NCBI GenBank assembly: GCA_947495975.1
Contig: CANMBE010000002.1
Coordinates: 25,192-89,191, forward strand
Direction of reading: 5' to 3'
DNA from: Ignavibacteria bacterium
Lineage (GTDB): Bacteria > Bacteroidota > Ignavibacteria > Kapaibacteriales > Kapaibacteriaceae
DNA length: 64,000 nucleotides
The translations under genes were made by a program, and so were the position numbers. How positions within the stretch are numbered: position 1 is the stretch's first letter; each line of letters begins with the position of its first letter. The notes beneath the pieces are model-generated. The model was given only the letters and a program-made list of their open reading frames with translations. It was not told the DNA's origin and ran no database searches. Positions 17,430 through 26,719 of the stretch are shown piece after piece.

Positions 17430-19319
17430 CTACTTGGCGAGCAATACTTCAATCCTATTCGAAGCATCTTCAAGGAATTGTTCTTCAGGAGAAAGGCCAA
17501 CTTCCTTGAATTGTACGCGCCCATCTTTTCCGAGATAGAACTTTGTAGGAATGCCTGTAACGCCAAACTTGGCAACAACGCTGTCATCCTTGTCAAGGTA
17601 CATCGGAAACGTTAATGTTGGATTAGACTTCAAGAAGTCGCGCACGGTTTTTACTCGATCATCGGAACGTTCCCAGACATTGACAATAGCAAACACGACA
17701 TCTGAGTTGTTCTTATATCGCTCGTACAATTTCTGTAGAGACGGGAAAGACTGTCGGCACGGTCCACACCACGTTGCCCAATAGTCCAATATCACAACCT
17801 TCCCTCGCCAGTCTGATATTTTAAGGGGCTTACCATCAAGCGATATAAACGTACCTTCAATTGGCATTTGGTTGAGCATTTCTCTCGCAAGGCGAATAGA
17901 TAGTACGCCACGCCCTTGTGATCGAAGTTCTTTCTCTTTCTTCGCAATTGCCACGCTGTCCATCCCATCCGCTGCCAACAACTTGCGATATGCATCTGTC
18001 ACACCCTGTGTGGCAGAGCTTGTCGTTATTGCGCGTTCTGCAACTGCAAGAGCCTTCTTGGTATTCTGTTGATCGCTATATAGGCCAACCAAGAATTCGT
18101 AGCAGCCCTTCTCGGTTTCCGCGCCACCAACCTCCATGCTCTTTTCAAGCGATGATATTGCCTTGTCATTCTGCTTTTCTGCGCGATAGATAGCCCCTTG
18201 AACAAAATATAGCAGCGACGTTGCAATACGCTGTTCTTGGCGCCACTCAGATAGTCCATAGTACAGAGGTCGACGTGAATCGTCCTTGGCCGCTTCGATT
18301 CCTTCATTGATGAGCCTAAAGGCATCTGCTCGCAACGAATCGTTTGCGCCGACGAAGTTGACCGCCTGATGATACGTCATGGCAGAAATTCCCTTTACGC
18401 GGTCAAGAAACACAATAAGCTGACGCAAAGCATTCTGCTGTGTAGCTGCTTTCACCACACCATCAACAAGATTCTGGCGGGCAAACGTCTCAGGCCATTT
18501 TTCGAGATGCTCAGCCGCGCGGTCAATGAATGCATCAAGTGTTGGGGAGATACTAAGCTGACCCATTGCTGTTTGTTCGTCTACGATACTGCGGGGAAAT
18601 CGTGAGCCCGCATCCAGAAGCACGCGTTGTGCTTCATCACGGCGCCCTTGTGACTCATACGCTTGGGCCAGCGCGATTGCATCAAGCGCACTTGGTGCCT
18701 GAACAACTGAAGTGGTAATCTCGCGCAGTTTTGCATCTGCCTCTATGCTATCGAGCTGCCCTGTGCTTCTCATCACAAGTATATAGTTTACTCTTGCTAC
18801 GGTATTGCTTGGATGGAGCTTTGTCTCTTTTTCGAGTTCTTCAGCAGCTTCTGTAAAATTCTCCTTCATACGGCATGTGGCGGGTAGTTGACCGTACCTG
18901 GCCATTGCAGCGCGCATGTGCGCACCGCGTACGGCAGTCCCCCGCTCAGATGCAGTAAAGAACTCCCAATACAACTCCCTGTTGGTGTCGTACTGCATTC
19001 CGTTGCCTACCTTAAGGATGGTATAGACAATGTTCTTAGCAAGTGTAGCGTTGCCAATCCACTTAGACCCACTCTTCTCAAGCACAACTTCACTTGCACG
19101 GGGCGATTCGGCTTCAACAGTAAAGCCATAAAGAACCGCATGAAGTTTACCACCTTCTACAATATTGTTGTCCACTGCATCAGGAACGTATTCAATTGTT
19201 ACGGTGGCTCCTTCCTTTGGAGACATTGGAAGAACCGTTACTGTGCCACCAAACAGGTGTTGTGGCAACAATAAAACTGCGATGAATAACAGTATGCTTT
19301 TTAAAGAAAGAAGCTTCAT
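17430..19319 (-). CDS. Secreted thioredoxin-like (TlpA) protein with TPR-type middle region
   Basis: A 629-residue exported protein. A signal peptide occupies residues 1-24, then a beta-rich domain (about 25-125), a helical region with repeated alanine/leucine helices of TPR style (about 140-480), and a C-terminal thioredoxin fold. The fold carries DYWATWCGPCRQSFP and the cis-proline segment GIPTKFYL. It probably acts on disulfides in the periplasm, with the helical part binding a partner. It lies convergently to the ATP-grasp gene with 11 bases between stops, and no terminator was seen there. Confidence 0.85.
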   Translation of the reverse strand: MKLLSLKSILLFIAVLLLPQHLFGGTVTVLPMSPKEGATVTIEYVPDAVDNNIVEGGKLHAVLYGFTVEAESPRASEVVLEKSGSKWIGNATLAKNIVYTILKVGNGMQYDTNRELYWEFFTASERGTAVRGAHMRAAMARYGQLPATCRMKENFTEAAEELEKETKLHPSNTVARVNYILVMRSTGQLDSIEADAKLREITTSVVQAPSALDAIALAQAYESQGRRDEAQRVLLDAGSRFPRSIVDEQTAMGQLSISPTLDAFIDRAAEHLEKWPETFARQNLVDGVVKAATQQNALRQLIVFLDRVKGISAMTYHQAVNFVGANDSLRADAFRLINEGIEAAKDDSRRPLYYGLSEWRQEQRIATSLLYFVQGAIYRAEKQNDKAISSLEKSMEVGGAETEKGCYEFLVGLYSDQQNTKKALAVAERAITTSSATQGVTDAYRKLLAADGMDSVAIAKKEKELRSQGRGVLSIRLAREMLNQMPIEGTFISLDGKPLKISDWRGKVVILDYWATWCGPCRQSFPSLQKLYERYKNNSDVVFAIVNVWERSDDRVKTVRDFLKSNPTLTFPMYLDKDDSVVAKFGVTGIPTKFYLGKDGRVQFKEVGLSPEEQFLEDASNRIEVLLAK

Positions 19320-19355
19320 GAAAGAGAATCTTAAGTATGATGTAATTGTTTAATG

Positions 19356-20090
19356 TTAGCGAACGAGATGATAACCACCGTCAACCACAATGGTCTGGCC
19401 GGTAATGTACTGAGACGACGTTGCGAAGAACCAGACGGCATCAAAGATATCGTCAACAGTTCCATGTCTTTTCATTGGAATTCGATTGGGGTCGATAAGA
19501 TTCGCATCATTTGCAGTGGCTTCTTCTGGTTGAGCAATCGCCCCAGGCGAAACCGTGTTCACACTGATAGTGGGAGCCAATCCACGCGCTAGTGTCAAAG
19601 CCATTGTCTGCAACGCACTCTTGCTAACATTGTATGCAATTCGGTCCTTCCATATCTCCAACGCGCCCAGAGAGCCCAGGCTAATAAGTCTACCATGAGC
19701 TGCATGAAGAGTACATGACTCTTGATAGACTTGAGCAATTGTTAGGAGTGGCAGCGTGTTTACCAAAAGCGTTTCTTGTACGAGTGAACTAGGTGTCTCT
19801 TGAACTGAATGAGGTTCAGGAAAGACTCCGGCGTTGCTCACAATGACTGACGCATGTCCAAGTTCAGACTCAAACATCTCAAGACTATCACGCACCATCT
19901 GTGGTTTTGCAACATTACATTTGCTCATAATGCAGCGTTGTCCCATCATCTCAATTTTCTTCTGCGTTGCAATTGCCTCATCCAATGCCGTGTTATATGT
20001 TACAGCAATATCATAACCACGCTGGGCAAACCTCAGCGCAAGCCCCTTACCAATTCTGTGCGCTCCACCTGTAATGACTGCTACTGGCAT
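19356..20090 (-). CDS. Short-chain dehydrogenase, pteridine-reductase-like
   Basis: A 244-residue classical SDR. TGGAHRIGKGLA binds the nucleotide and its H-R-I-G form resembles pteridine/dihydrofolate reductases (FolM, PTR1). NAG lies in the fourth strand, the catalytic serine in LGSLGA and the YNVSK catalytic pair follow, and PGAI and IVVDGGYHL close the fold. The start overlaps the end of the folate-binding YgfZ gene by 10 bases, so the two are translated together. That supports, but does not prove, a pterin or folate substrate. A 3-oxoacyl-ACP reductase is the main alternative. Confidence 0.85.
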   Translation of the reverse strand: MPVAVITGGAHRIGKGLALRFAQRGYDIAVTYNTALDEAIATQKKIEMMGQRCIMSKCNVAKPQMVRDSLEMFESELGHASVIVSNAGVFPEPHSVQETPSSLVQETLLVNTLPLLTIAQVYQESCTLHAAHGRLISLGSLGALEIWKDRIAYNVSKSALQTMALTLARGLAPTISVNTVSPGAIAQPEEATANDANLIDPNRIPMKRHGTVDDIFDAVWFFATSSQYITGQTIVVDGGYHLVR

Positions 20091-21094
20091 GATGCATCCG
20101 TAAGGGGCGTGATGGACTGCTGAACGTTAATGATCGTTGTTCCTGTCCTAATTGAAATCGTTGTGTTGGGGTGTGCATGCTCCCCACGAACGTAGGCCAA
20201 TGCAAGTGTTGATGCGCCATCACATGACGGTACGGCGCTGGTGACAAAACCGATGACCACGTCATTAGCAACAACTTCGTTGCCTTGTGCGATGAGTTCG
20301 TGAGAGGTAATGCCCATGAGCCGCTGTTTCACTTTGTTGTAGCTATCAAGTCGTGCTACAACTTCCTGTCCGATGTAGCAGCCCTTTGTGAACGATGTGA
20401 GGTGGAGAAGTCCAGCTTCCAATGGGTTATAGAGTTCTTGCCACTCATGTCCAATTGCACCCATGCCGGCGATGACACGCAGATATTCAGCCTCAGAAGC
20501 TGACAGCTGCGGCAATTGTTCAGCGTTGTGAGAAAGTTCATCAATGAACACGCTCATTGTTGCTTGTGACCCAATCACCCAATACGAAACCTCTGTTGGC
20601 GACGGCATCCGAACTACGCTTATCTCTCCTTCAGCATAGGAGCATTTCAACCATTGGCACAATGCAATTGCAGATACGTCTTTTTGAAGCAATTGAAAAA
20701 CGTATTGTGCTGCTTGAGGACCACAGATCTCTACCATCTGAACGTCTTGAGATCTGTCCAGTAGCTTAACGTCGTCCATGATGACGTATTTTCGAAGCCA
20801 CTGAATCGTGTTGGTAGACATTCCCGGCGAGCTTAGTATGTAGGCTTGCTCTTTGTCTTGTAGGACAGTGAGTACATCGATAATGCGTGCTTTATCTGTC
20901 AGGAGAACGGTTTGTTTGCCGTGTCCTGGTAAAAGTTGCGTTAAGTCGTTCGAGGTGAGCCGGTGTAACAGATCAGTTCGATCTGTGCCAAACATGTCAA
21001 TCCATGACCATCCAGTCCGATCAATCCACGCGGCGGTGTTTTGAGCTGAACGAATTGCAGTGGATTGACGTTTTACGAGAGTATTTTCTGACAT
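20081..21094 (-). CDS. ygfZ: YgfZ/GcvT-like folate-binding iron-sulfur repair protein
   Basis: A 337-residue protein of the GcvT-like YgfZ family. KGCYIGQEVVAR is the diagnostic motif with the conserved cysteine. The N-terminal RTDLLHRLTSNDL segment is the usual folate-domain opening. YgfZ uses tetrahydrofolate to help maintain some Fe-S proteins. The adjacent SDR gene may supply reduced pterin (inference). Its start at 21094 faces the subtilase gene, whose own start probably lies about 12 bases away. Confidence 0.9.
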   Translation of the reverse strand: MSENTLVKRQSTAIRSAQNTAAWIDRTGWSWIDMFGTDRTDLLHRLTSNDLTQLLPGHGKQTVLLTDKARIIDVLTVLQDKEQAYILSSPGMSTNTIQWLRKYVIMDDVKLLDRSQDVQMVEICGPQAAQYVFQLLQKDVSAIALCQWLKCSYAEGEISVVRMPSPTEVSYWVIGSQATMSVFIDELSHNAEQLPQLSASEAEYLRVIAGMGAIGHEWQELYNPLEAGLLHLTSFTKGCYIGQEVVARLDSYNKVKQRLMGITSHELIAQGNEVVANDVVIGFVTSAVPSCDGASTLALAYVRGEHAHPNTTISIRTGTTIINVQQSITPLTDASCQ

Positions 21095-21105
21095 TGGATT
21101 TCCAC

Positions 21106-23097
21106 GTGAGACTTCAAACCTACGAAAGAGCTGGCGTGTGGCTCGTCACCGTACTATTGGCCTTCGCCATGACGTACAGCACCTCTGCTCAGCGTATTCC
21201 ATGTAGAGTTTTGTTTACAGACAAAGGGCCGTTGGCGTTTCGTCCTAATACAGCCGTTTATGACAGCGTCCTACGCGCCTTTCACCCTCGTGCACGAGAA
21301 CGCAGGGCGCAGATGGGCATAGACCCCGTCCTTGACTCGCTCGATGCGCCCATGTACGCCCCCTATCTCGATTCTGTCAGAACGGTGAGTGACTCCATAA
21401 TTGTTTTTTCTCCGTGGTTCAATTATGTAATTGTGGGTCTTACAGAGCTTGATCAAGAGCGCATTCGCGCAATGTCATTTGTGAGATCAGTTATACCAAC
21501 ATCGAGCATTGGTTATACGCTTGAGTTGGCCATTGATTGCGCTCCACCACGATATGGCAACGCTTCGCTTCAGCAGGAGATCCTCAATGATACAGAGTTA
21601 CACCACGCAGGCATTTATGGCACTGGTGTAAGAATAGGTGTGATCGATAATGGCTTTCGATGGAGAGATATGTCGTCCTTACAGCATCTAACCGTAGCTG
21701 CCGAATACGATGCAATTTTCAATGATAGTAATACCGCAAATGAAGGTGTTGACGTAGGCTCTCAGGACAAACACGGCAGTTTAGTTCTCTCCGTATTGGC
21801 TGCGTGGCAGCAAGACTCATTGATTGGTGTTGCTCCATTCGGAACGTATTTACTCACAAAGTCAGAAGACATGCGCTATGAGCGTAGAATCGAAGAAGAC
21901 TTTTATGTAGCATCCCTTACATGGTTGGAGATGCAAGGTGCTGATATATCAAGCTCTTCCGTTGGTTACTTGACATTTGATTCTACTGACCAGCAAACGC
22001 CATACTCGGTTCTAGACGGTCATACATCGTACGCTTCCAGGGCGATAAACATTGCTGCTAGCCGCGGCATGATGTGTGTGACCGCCGCCGGAAATGAAGG
22101 TCCACGGGGTCAGTCGCTCATAACTCCGGCAGATGCCGACAGTTCGGTAACTGTTGGAGCATTGGCACTTGATGGTTTAACAAATTGGCCATTTAGTTCA
22201 TGGGGGCCAACGGCTGATGGCCGTGTGAAGCCCGACTTTTCTGCTCTTGGCATGTCGGTTGCAATTCAGACTGCTGAAGGAGAGTTCAGACGCTCGTCTG
22301 GTACCTCACTCTCCGCTCCGCAGGTGGCCGGACAGATTGCTCTGCTTCGCGAGCTCTACCCTACAGAGGCAATGTGGAGAATTCGGAGCGCGCTTCGTCA
22401 ATCATCGATGTTTCCCGTTGTATCAGATTCAATTCTTGGACACGGTGTGGCAAGCGTAACACTTGCGGCGAGGAGGCTTGGCCCAGGTGTAGGCCCACCA
22501 ACAGTGGTTACGGTAGACAGCAAACGAACTGTTTTGGTTGCTGTCTTTTCAAATACAGAGCCTGACGTTAAACTGCTACTGAAAGACCCGATCACGGGTG
22601 TGCAATCAGAGGTTAGTGGTCAACGCATTGAGGACTCGTGGTATCAGTTTTCTATCGAGCCTAGCTTCATCTCAAGAGATACAATGTTTGCACGTGTAGT
22701 GGCATCGTCACTCGGATCATCGCGGGTAGGATCATACCCACGCGATACATCGTGGTTCATTTTGCCACGTCACGCATTCGTAAGACCATGCGGTGTGAAA
22801 CTTCCTGGTGGTGTAACGCATGTGAGCAATGACGTTACCGAGGCAAAGTCTCCTACAGTTTATGACCATCCCCTCTCTGCAGGCACGCAACAAATCATTG
22901 TTGGTGGCATTCATGGTATCATTCAAGACGTGCGGCTATTACAGATAACAACAGGAATGAATGTGAAATCCACATTTACCATCAACGATGGCAACCATGT
23001 CATGGTTAACGTATCATCTCCGCTCTCGAGCGGTGCCTACTTGCTTGTTCTGCGCAGTGCAGGCTCTTCCAACTCCCTTCCAATAATCGTACGGTAA
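21106..23097 (+). CDS. Secreted subtilisin-like serine protease (S8) with C-terminal sorting-like domain
   Basis: About 663 residues. GTG at 21106 is chosen because it gives a proper signal peptide (VWLVTVLLAFAMTYSTSAQ) and avoids ygfZ; an ATG at 21004 would overlap ygfZ by 90 bases and bury the signal. The catalytic triad is Asp181 in GVIDNGF, His223 in DKHGS and Ser401 in GTSLSAPQVAG, with TAAGNEG as the oxyanion segment. The last 80 or so residues end in SSGAYLLVLRSAGSSNSLPI-like strands, resembling type IX secretion C-terminal domains. It should be a cell-surface or secreted protease. Confidence 0.88.
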   Translation: MRLQTYERAGVWLVTVLLAFAMTYSTSAQRIPCRVLFTDKGPLAFRPNTAVYDSVLRAFHPRARERRAQMGIDPVLDSLDAPMYAPYLDSVRTVSDSIIVFSPWFNYVIVGLTELDQERIRAMSFVRSVIPTSSIGYTLELAIDCAPPRYGNASLQQEILNDTELHHAGIYGTGVRIGVIDNGFRWRDMSSLQHLTVAAEYDAIFNDSNTANEGVDVGSQDKHGSLVLSVLAAWQQDSLIGVAPFGTYLLTKSEDMRYERRIEEDFYVASLTWLEMQGADISSSSVGYLTFDSTDQQTPYSVLDGHTSYASRAINIAASRGMMCVTAAGNEGPRGQSLITPADADSSVTVGALALDGLTNWPFSSWGPTADGRVKPDFSALGMSVAIQTAEGEFRRSSGTSLSAPQVAGQIALLRELYPTEAMWRIRSALRQSSMFPVVSDSILGHGVASVTLAARRLGPGVGPPTVVTVDSKRTVLVAVFSNTEPDVKLLLKDPITGVQSEVSGQRIEDSWYQFSIEPSFISRDTMFARVVASSLGSSRVGSYPRDTSWFILPRHAFVRPCGVKLPGGVTHVSNDVTEAKSPTVYDHPLSAGTQQIIVGGIHGIIQDVRLLQITTGMNVKSTFTINDGNHVMVNVSSPLSSGAYLLVLRSAGSSNSLPIIVR

Positions 23098-23101
23098 TAC
23101 C

Positions 23102-23734
23102 ATGGCATCTATGCTGATTACAGGAGCCTCTGGCGGACTTGGGAGTGTAGTAACGGATTACATGCGAGCAAACGCGTGGACGGTTTTTACGATTGACAGA
23201 ATTGATGGCGATCTCTCATCTGCTCTGGAAGCAGAAAGAATGATCACTGCGATTCCAGCTGATGTGTCAGCAGTGGTTCATCTTGTTGGGGGGATTACCG
23301 CTGGTAAGCCCCTTGAAGAAACATCAATGAAAGAGTTTCAAGACATGGTATCAATGAATGTTGTGCCTGTCTTCAATGTTCTACGAGCAATGATTCCGCG
23401 TTTCAAAGCGTTAGGATACGGAGCTATTGTTACCATCGGCGCACAATCTGTGGTTCATCCGGTTGCCAACCGTGCAGCATATACATCGTCAAAAGCTGCT
23501 GTAGTTGCTTTGACGCAAGCAGTGGCAGAAGAAGGTAGACCGTTCAGCATTCGCGCTAATTGTATTCTTCCCGGCACAATTCGCACACCTGCGAACCTTG
23601 ATTGGGCTACAGGTACAGCGGCAGATGAATGGATATTACCTGAGCAAATTGCCGAAACCATTCATCATCTCTGTTCGGCTACGTGCGGCATATCAGGTGC
23701 AGTAATTCCAATGTTTGCTAAGGGGCAATTCTAA
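23102..23734 (+). CDS. Short-chain dehydrogenase/reductase
   Basis: A compact 210-residue SDR. ITGASGGLG binds NAD(P), TIGAQS carries the catalytic serine and YTSSKAAV the Tyr-Lys pair; LPGTIRTPAN follows. It is shorter than typical SDRs, with a brief third strand (DRIDGDL) in place of the usual cofactor-specificity loop, so NADH versus NADPH preference is unclear. The substrate is unknown. It sits 4 bases after the protease stop and 3 bases before the ABC exporter, so likely in one transcript. Confidence 0.85.
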   Translation: MASMLITGASGGLGSVVTDYMRANAWTVFTIDRIDGDLSSALEAERMITAIPADVSAVVHLVGGITAGKPLEETSMKEFQDMVSMNVVPVFNVLRAMIPRFKALGYGAIVTIGAQSVVHPVANRAAYTSSKAAVVALTQAVAEEGRPFSIRANCILPGTIRTPANLDWATGTAADEWILPEQIAETIHHLCSATCGISGAVIPMFAKGQF

Positions 23735-23737
23735 ACA

Positions 23738-25471
23738 ATGACATCATCTCCTCGTTCAACATTCCTGTTCCTGCTACGATACTACAGACCCTATGCAGGT
23801 CGGATGATCATTGCTTTGTTGTTTATGATACCCGGAAGTGGCATCAGCCTCGCATTTCCGGCGCTAACAGGCACAATCATTGATCGCATTATCACATCGG
23901 ATGCTCCTTCTGAGCTCATGCAAACTGGGCTGTTATTCTTAGGCCTACTCGTTATCCAAGCAGTAGTAGGATATTTTGTTTCTGTTACTATGGCCAGAAC
24001 AACGGAAAAAGTTATTGCGTCATTACGTGGCGAGTTATTCCACCATATCGTGAAACTTCCTTTGTCTCTGTTGACAACACGGCGCGTTGGCGAACTTTCT
24101 TCTCGCTTGTCGAGCGATCTCACGCAAATCCAAGAGACATTTTCCTTTTCAATACTGCAGCTCTTACGTCAAGCAATATTTCTCATCGGTTCCATTGCAC
24201 TCATCGTTACCACGAGTATTCAACTTACAATCCCGATACTTGTTGGGACACCCATCATTGTGGGAGCGGCAGTCATCATTGGTAGGCGAATTCGTAAGCT
24301 CAGCACGAGAACCCAGGATGCATTGGCGCGCACGTCTACCATTGTTGACGAAACGCTACAGAGCATCCACGCCGTAAAATCTTTTGTGCAAGAGCGCTAC
24401 GAAGTTGGCAGGTACGATGAAGCACTCGCCGAGAACGTTGCACTTGCAATTTCTGGTGCCCGGCTCAGAGCAATATTCGTTACGTTTATCATCTTCACCA
24501 TTTTTGGTGGAATTGCTGCCGTGATATTGTACGGGGCTAATCTGGTTGCTGCCAAAGAAGTTACGATGGGTCAGCTCCTTTCCTTCCTCATGTACGCAAT
24601 GTTCGTAGGTGGTGCGCTAGGTTCATTCGCCGAATTGTTTGGACAGATTCAAAAGTCGCTTGGTGCCTCAGTCCGAATTCAAGAAATTTTTGATGAAAAA
24701 CTTGAAAACGTCGGTGAAGATGCGCCAAGTATTCGGCTGTCTTCGATTGAACTACGCGATGTGCATTTCTCATATCCAGAGCGATCAGAGATCTCAGTAG
24801 TGAATGGTATATCGCTCCGTATTCGTAATGGCGAGCGCGTGGCATTTGTGGGCGAAAGTGGCGCTGGTAAGTCATCTACGGCCGCACTTTTACAACGATT
24901 GTATGAGCCTACGCAGGGTCAGATCTTCTATGACGATCAGCTTTCATCTACTTTTACTCTTGCCCAGGTCCGCCGAAACATCGGGGTTGTTCCACAAGAC
25001 ATTGTCCTTTTTGGAGGAACAATCGAAGACAACATTCGGTACGGTAGGCCAGGCGCTACGCATGAAGAGGTTCGAGAAGCTGCTCGGGGTGCAAATGCAC
25101 TTGATTTTATTAACCGGTTTCCAGATGGATTTCAGACAACCGTTGGAGAGCGTGGCATAAAGCTTAGTGGTGGACAACGTCAGCGAGTTGCAATTGCTAG
25201 GGCACTCATCAAGAATCCACCAATTCTCATTCTTGACGAAGCAACAAGCTCGCTCGATGCTGAAAGCGAACATCTCATCCAACAAGCTCTTGAGCACTTG
25301 ATGTTAAAACGAACTACCATCATTATTGCTCACCGTCTTAGCACTGTGCGTACGTGTAATCAGATCTTTGTGTTTGCCGATGGTACGATAAATGAATCCG
25401 GTACTCACGAAGAGCTTTTAGCCCACGGTGGACAATACCGTAGATGGTGTGATTTGCAGTTTCTGAGGTAG
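23738..25471 (+). CDS. ABC exporter, fused permease and ATPase (MsbA/BmrA type)
   Basis: A 577-residue half-transporter. Six membrane helices fill about residues 1-320. The ATPase follows with Walker A GESGAGKS near residue 372, signature LSGGQRQRVAIARA, Walker B ILILDEATSSLD and the H-loop in IIAHRLSTV. It should act as a homodimer, or as half of a heterodimer, exporting lipids, peptides or drugs. No partner half-transporter is next to it. The strong resemblance is to MsbA/BmrA-like exporters in general; a substrate cannot be assigned. Confidence 0.93.
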   Translation: MTSSPRSTFLFLLRYYRPYAGRMIIALLFMIPGSGISLAFPALTGTIIDRIITSDAPSELMQTGLLFLGLLVIQAVVGYFVSVTMARTTEKVIASLRGELFHHIVKLPLSLLTTRRVGELSSRLSSDLTQIQETFSFSILQLLRQAIFLIGSIALIVTTSIQLTIPILVGTPIIVGAAVIIGRRIRKLSTRTQDALARTSTIVDETLQSIHAVKSFVQERYEVGRYDEALAENVALAISGARLRAIFVTFIIFTIFGGIAAVILYGANLVAAKEVTMGQLLSFLMYAMFVGGALGSFAELFGQIQKSLGASVRIQEIFDEKLENVGEDAPSIRLSSIELRDVHFSYPERSEISVVNGISLRIRNGERVAFVGESGAGKSSTAALLQRLYEPTQGQIFYDDQLSSTFTLAQVRRNIGVVPQDIVLFGGTIEDNIRYGRPGATHEEVREAARGANALDFINRFPDGFQTTVGERGIKLSGGQRQRVAIARALIKNPPILILDEATSSLDAESEHLIQQALEHLMLKRTTIIIAHRLSTVRTCNQIFVFADGTINESGTHEELLAHGGQYRRWCDLQFLR

Positions 25472-25534
25472 TACGAGCTCATAATTTCGCTATCCCATAG
25501 CAAATGCCACCAATAATTGTGAATACTGAACACC

Positions 25535-25564
25535 TTGCCAAAACGCCTGCGTTCCGTATATTCG
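25535..25564 (+). promoter_or_regulatory. Probable promoter of the tRNA-Ala/tRNA-Asp pair
   Basis: TTG at 25535-25537 is followed 19 bases later by TATATTCG (25557-25564), a one-mismatch version of the Bacteroidota TAnnTTTG box. Transcription would start about 13 bases before the tRNA-Ala 5' end. The spacing is right for the phylum. Confidence 0.55.
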
Positions 25565-25583
25565 CGTTCCGTTTTTCGTGAAC

Positions 25584-25656
<73 letters not shown>

Positions 25657-25671
25657 CGGCGTAACGGCAAC

Positions 25672-25745
25672 GGGATCGTAGCTCAGCTGGTTAGAGCGCC
25701 GCCCTGTCAAGGCGGAGGTCGCGGGTTCGAGCCCCGTCGGTCCCG
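25672..25745 (+). tRNA. tRNA-Asp (GTC)
   Basis: A 74-base cloverleaf. Acceptor GGGATCG pairs with CGGTCCC (one T-G pair), D-arm GTAGCTCAGCTGGTTAGAGC, anticodon loop CTGTCAA with anticodon GTC, T-arm GGGTTCGAGCCCC, and discriminator G as expected for aspartate. CCA is not encoded. It lies 15 bases after tRNA-Ala and should be cut from the same transcript. Confidence 0.95.
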
Positions 25746-25756
25746 CACCCGTAAAG

Positions 25757-25787
25757 AAAAAGCCTGATCGCATGATCAGGCTTTTTT
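25757..25787 (+). terminator. Terminator of the tRNA operon
   Basis: AGCCTGATC and GATCAGGCT form a perfect 9-bp stem with a GCAT loop, extended by flanking A and T runs and followed by TTTTTT. It lies 11 bases after tRNA-Asp. Because of the A run on the other side it may also terminate minus-strand transcription from the bioY gene cluster. Confidence 0.92.
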
Positions 25788-25816
25788 GTTTTCAAATGTT
25801 GTGCTGGCTAGCAATA

Positions 25817-26164
25817 TCACTCGCCACTGCCCTGAAACTTGTCATCGTCTGACTCAAACATAAAGTTGAAGGATGTCATTGACCCATAGATACGGGTAAG
25901 GTATCCTTGAAGCTTTAGCTTTTCGCCAATTTCAAGTGATTTGTTGGCATTGATCTGCTGCTCAAGTACTCTCAGATTGTCTCGCATCATCACAATCTTT
26001 TGCATGAAACGCTCCATAGAGATCTCATGCTGTTTCATTTCTGGATGTGAAGGCTTAAACACAACCATTGCATGCTGCCATTTCGGTGCAAGCTCAGCGT
26101 TGTGACGCTTCTCAGCCTCGTCAGCAATCATTCCTGCTAGTAACTTTAGCTCCGCGTGTTCCAT
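25817..26164 (-). CDS. Hypothetical small helical protein
   Basis: A 115-residue protein I do not recognise. It is predicted to be almost all helix, with charged heptads (ISMERFMQKIVMMRDNLRVLE, then LEIGEKLKLQGYLTRIYGS) and no signal peptide or cysteine. The acidic tail follows FMFESDDDKF. It starts inside the end of bioY (19-base overlap), so it is translated with that gene, but a role in biotin uptake is only a guess. The overlap, the length and the sensible amino-acid composition argue that it is real. Confidence 0.65.
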   Translation of the reverse strand: MEHAELKLLAGMIADEAEKRHNAELAPKWQHAMVVFKPSHPEMKQHEISMERFMQKIVMMRDNLRVLEQQINANKSLEIGEKLKLQGYLTRIYGSMTSFNFMFESDDDKFQGSGE

Positions 26165-26700
26165 TTGCTCGCCCTTGATGTTACGAGGAGCAACATGGTC
26201 TTAACCACATCTGCAAGGAGGAAGGGAGCAATTCCCATGACCCAAACATTCTCATACCCAACAAACAACCCTAGCACCAGAGCGCCACAAGCAAGAATAA
26301 TAGTCACAGCAGAAACGATTGCTAGAAGCATTCCTAAAATCGTAGCGGTAAATCCACGGTCACGTAGGCCCCCTACTAGGATACCAGCAGCAACAAAACC
26401 CATGAGGTAGCCAGACGTTGGTCCCCATAAAGCAGTTAACGACTCAAAACCTGAAAACACAGGCAATCCAAGCGCTCCAGCAGCAAGGTAAATCCCAATG
26501 GAGCTTACGCCAATCGTACGACCAAATAGCAACGGCCAAAGGATCACGGCAAATGTTTGCCCTGTGATTGGCACTGGAGTAAAAGGCAGTGGAATGCGCA
26601 CTTGGGTCAATAACGCAATTACGAGCGCTCCATAGAAGCTCATCGCAATCGGATGCACAAACCATAGTGTTCGTGGGCGATAAATAGAAGTGTTGTTCAT
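26146..26700 (-). CDS. bioY: BioY-type biotin transporter S component
   Basis: A 184-residue membrane protein with about six helices. It shows VRIPLPFTPVPITGQTFAV and GLPVFSG, the BioY hallmarks around the first and third helices. BioY binds biotin and works alone or with an ECF energy module (BioMN), which is not in this window. The start at 26700 (MNNTSIYRPR) replaces longer in-frame options to 26805 that would overlap the sugar permease gene. It shares a transcript with the helical protein after it. Confidence 0.9.
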   Translation of the reverse strand: MNNTSIYRPRTLWFVHPIAMSFYGALVIALLTQVRIPLPFTPVPITGQTFAVILWPLLFGRTIGVSSIGIYLAAGALGLPVFSGFESLTALWGPTSGYLMGFVAAGILVGGLRDRGFTATILGMLLAIVSAVTIILACGALVLGLFVGYENVWVMGIAPFLLADVVKTMLLLVTSRASKWNTRS

Positions 26701-26719
26701 GTGGCAAAGATACGTGAAA

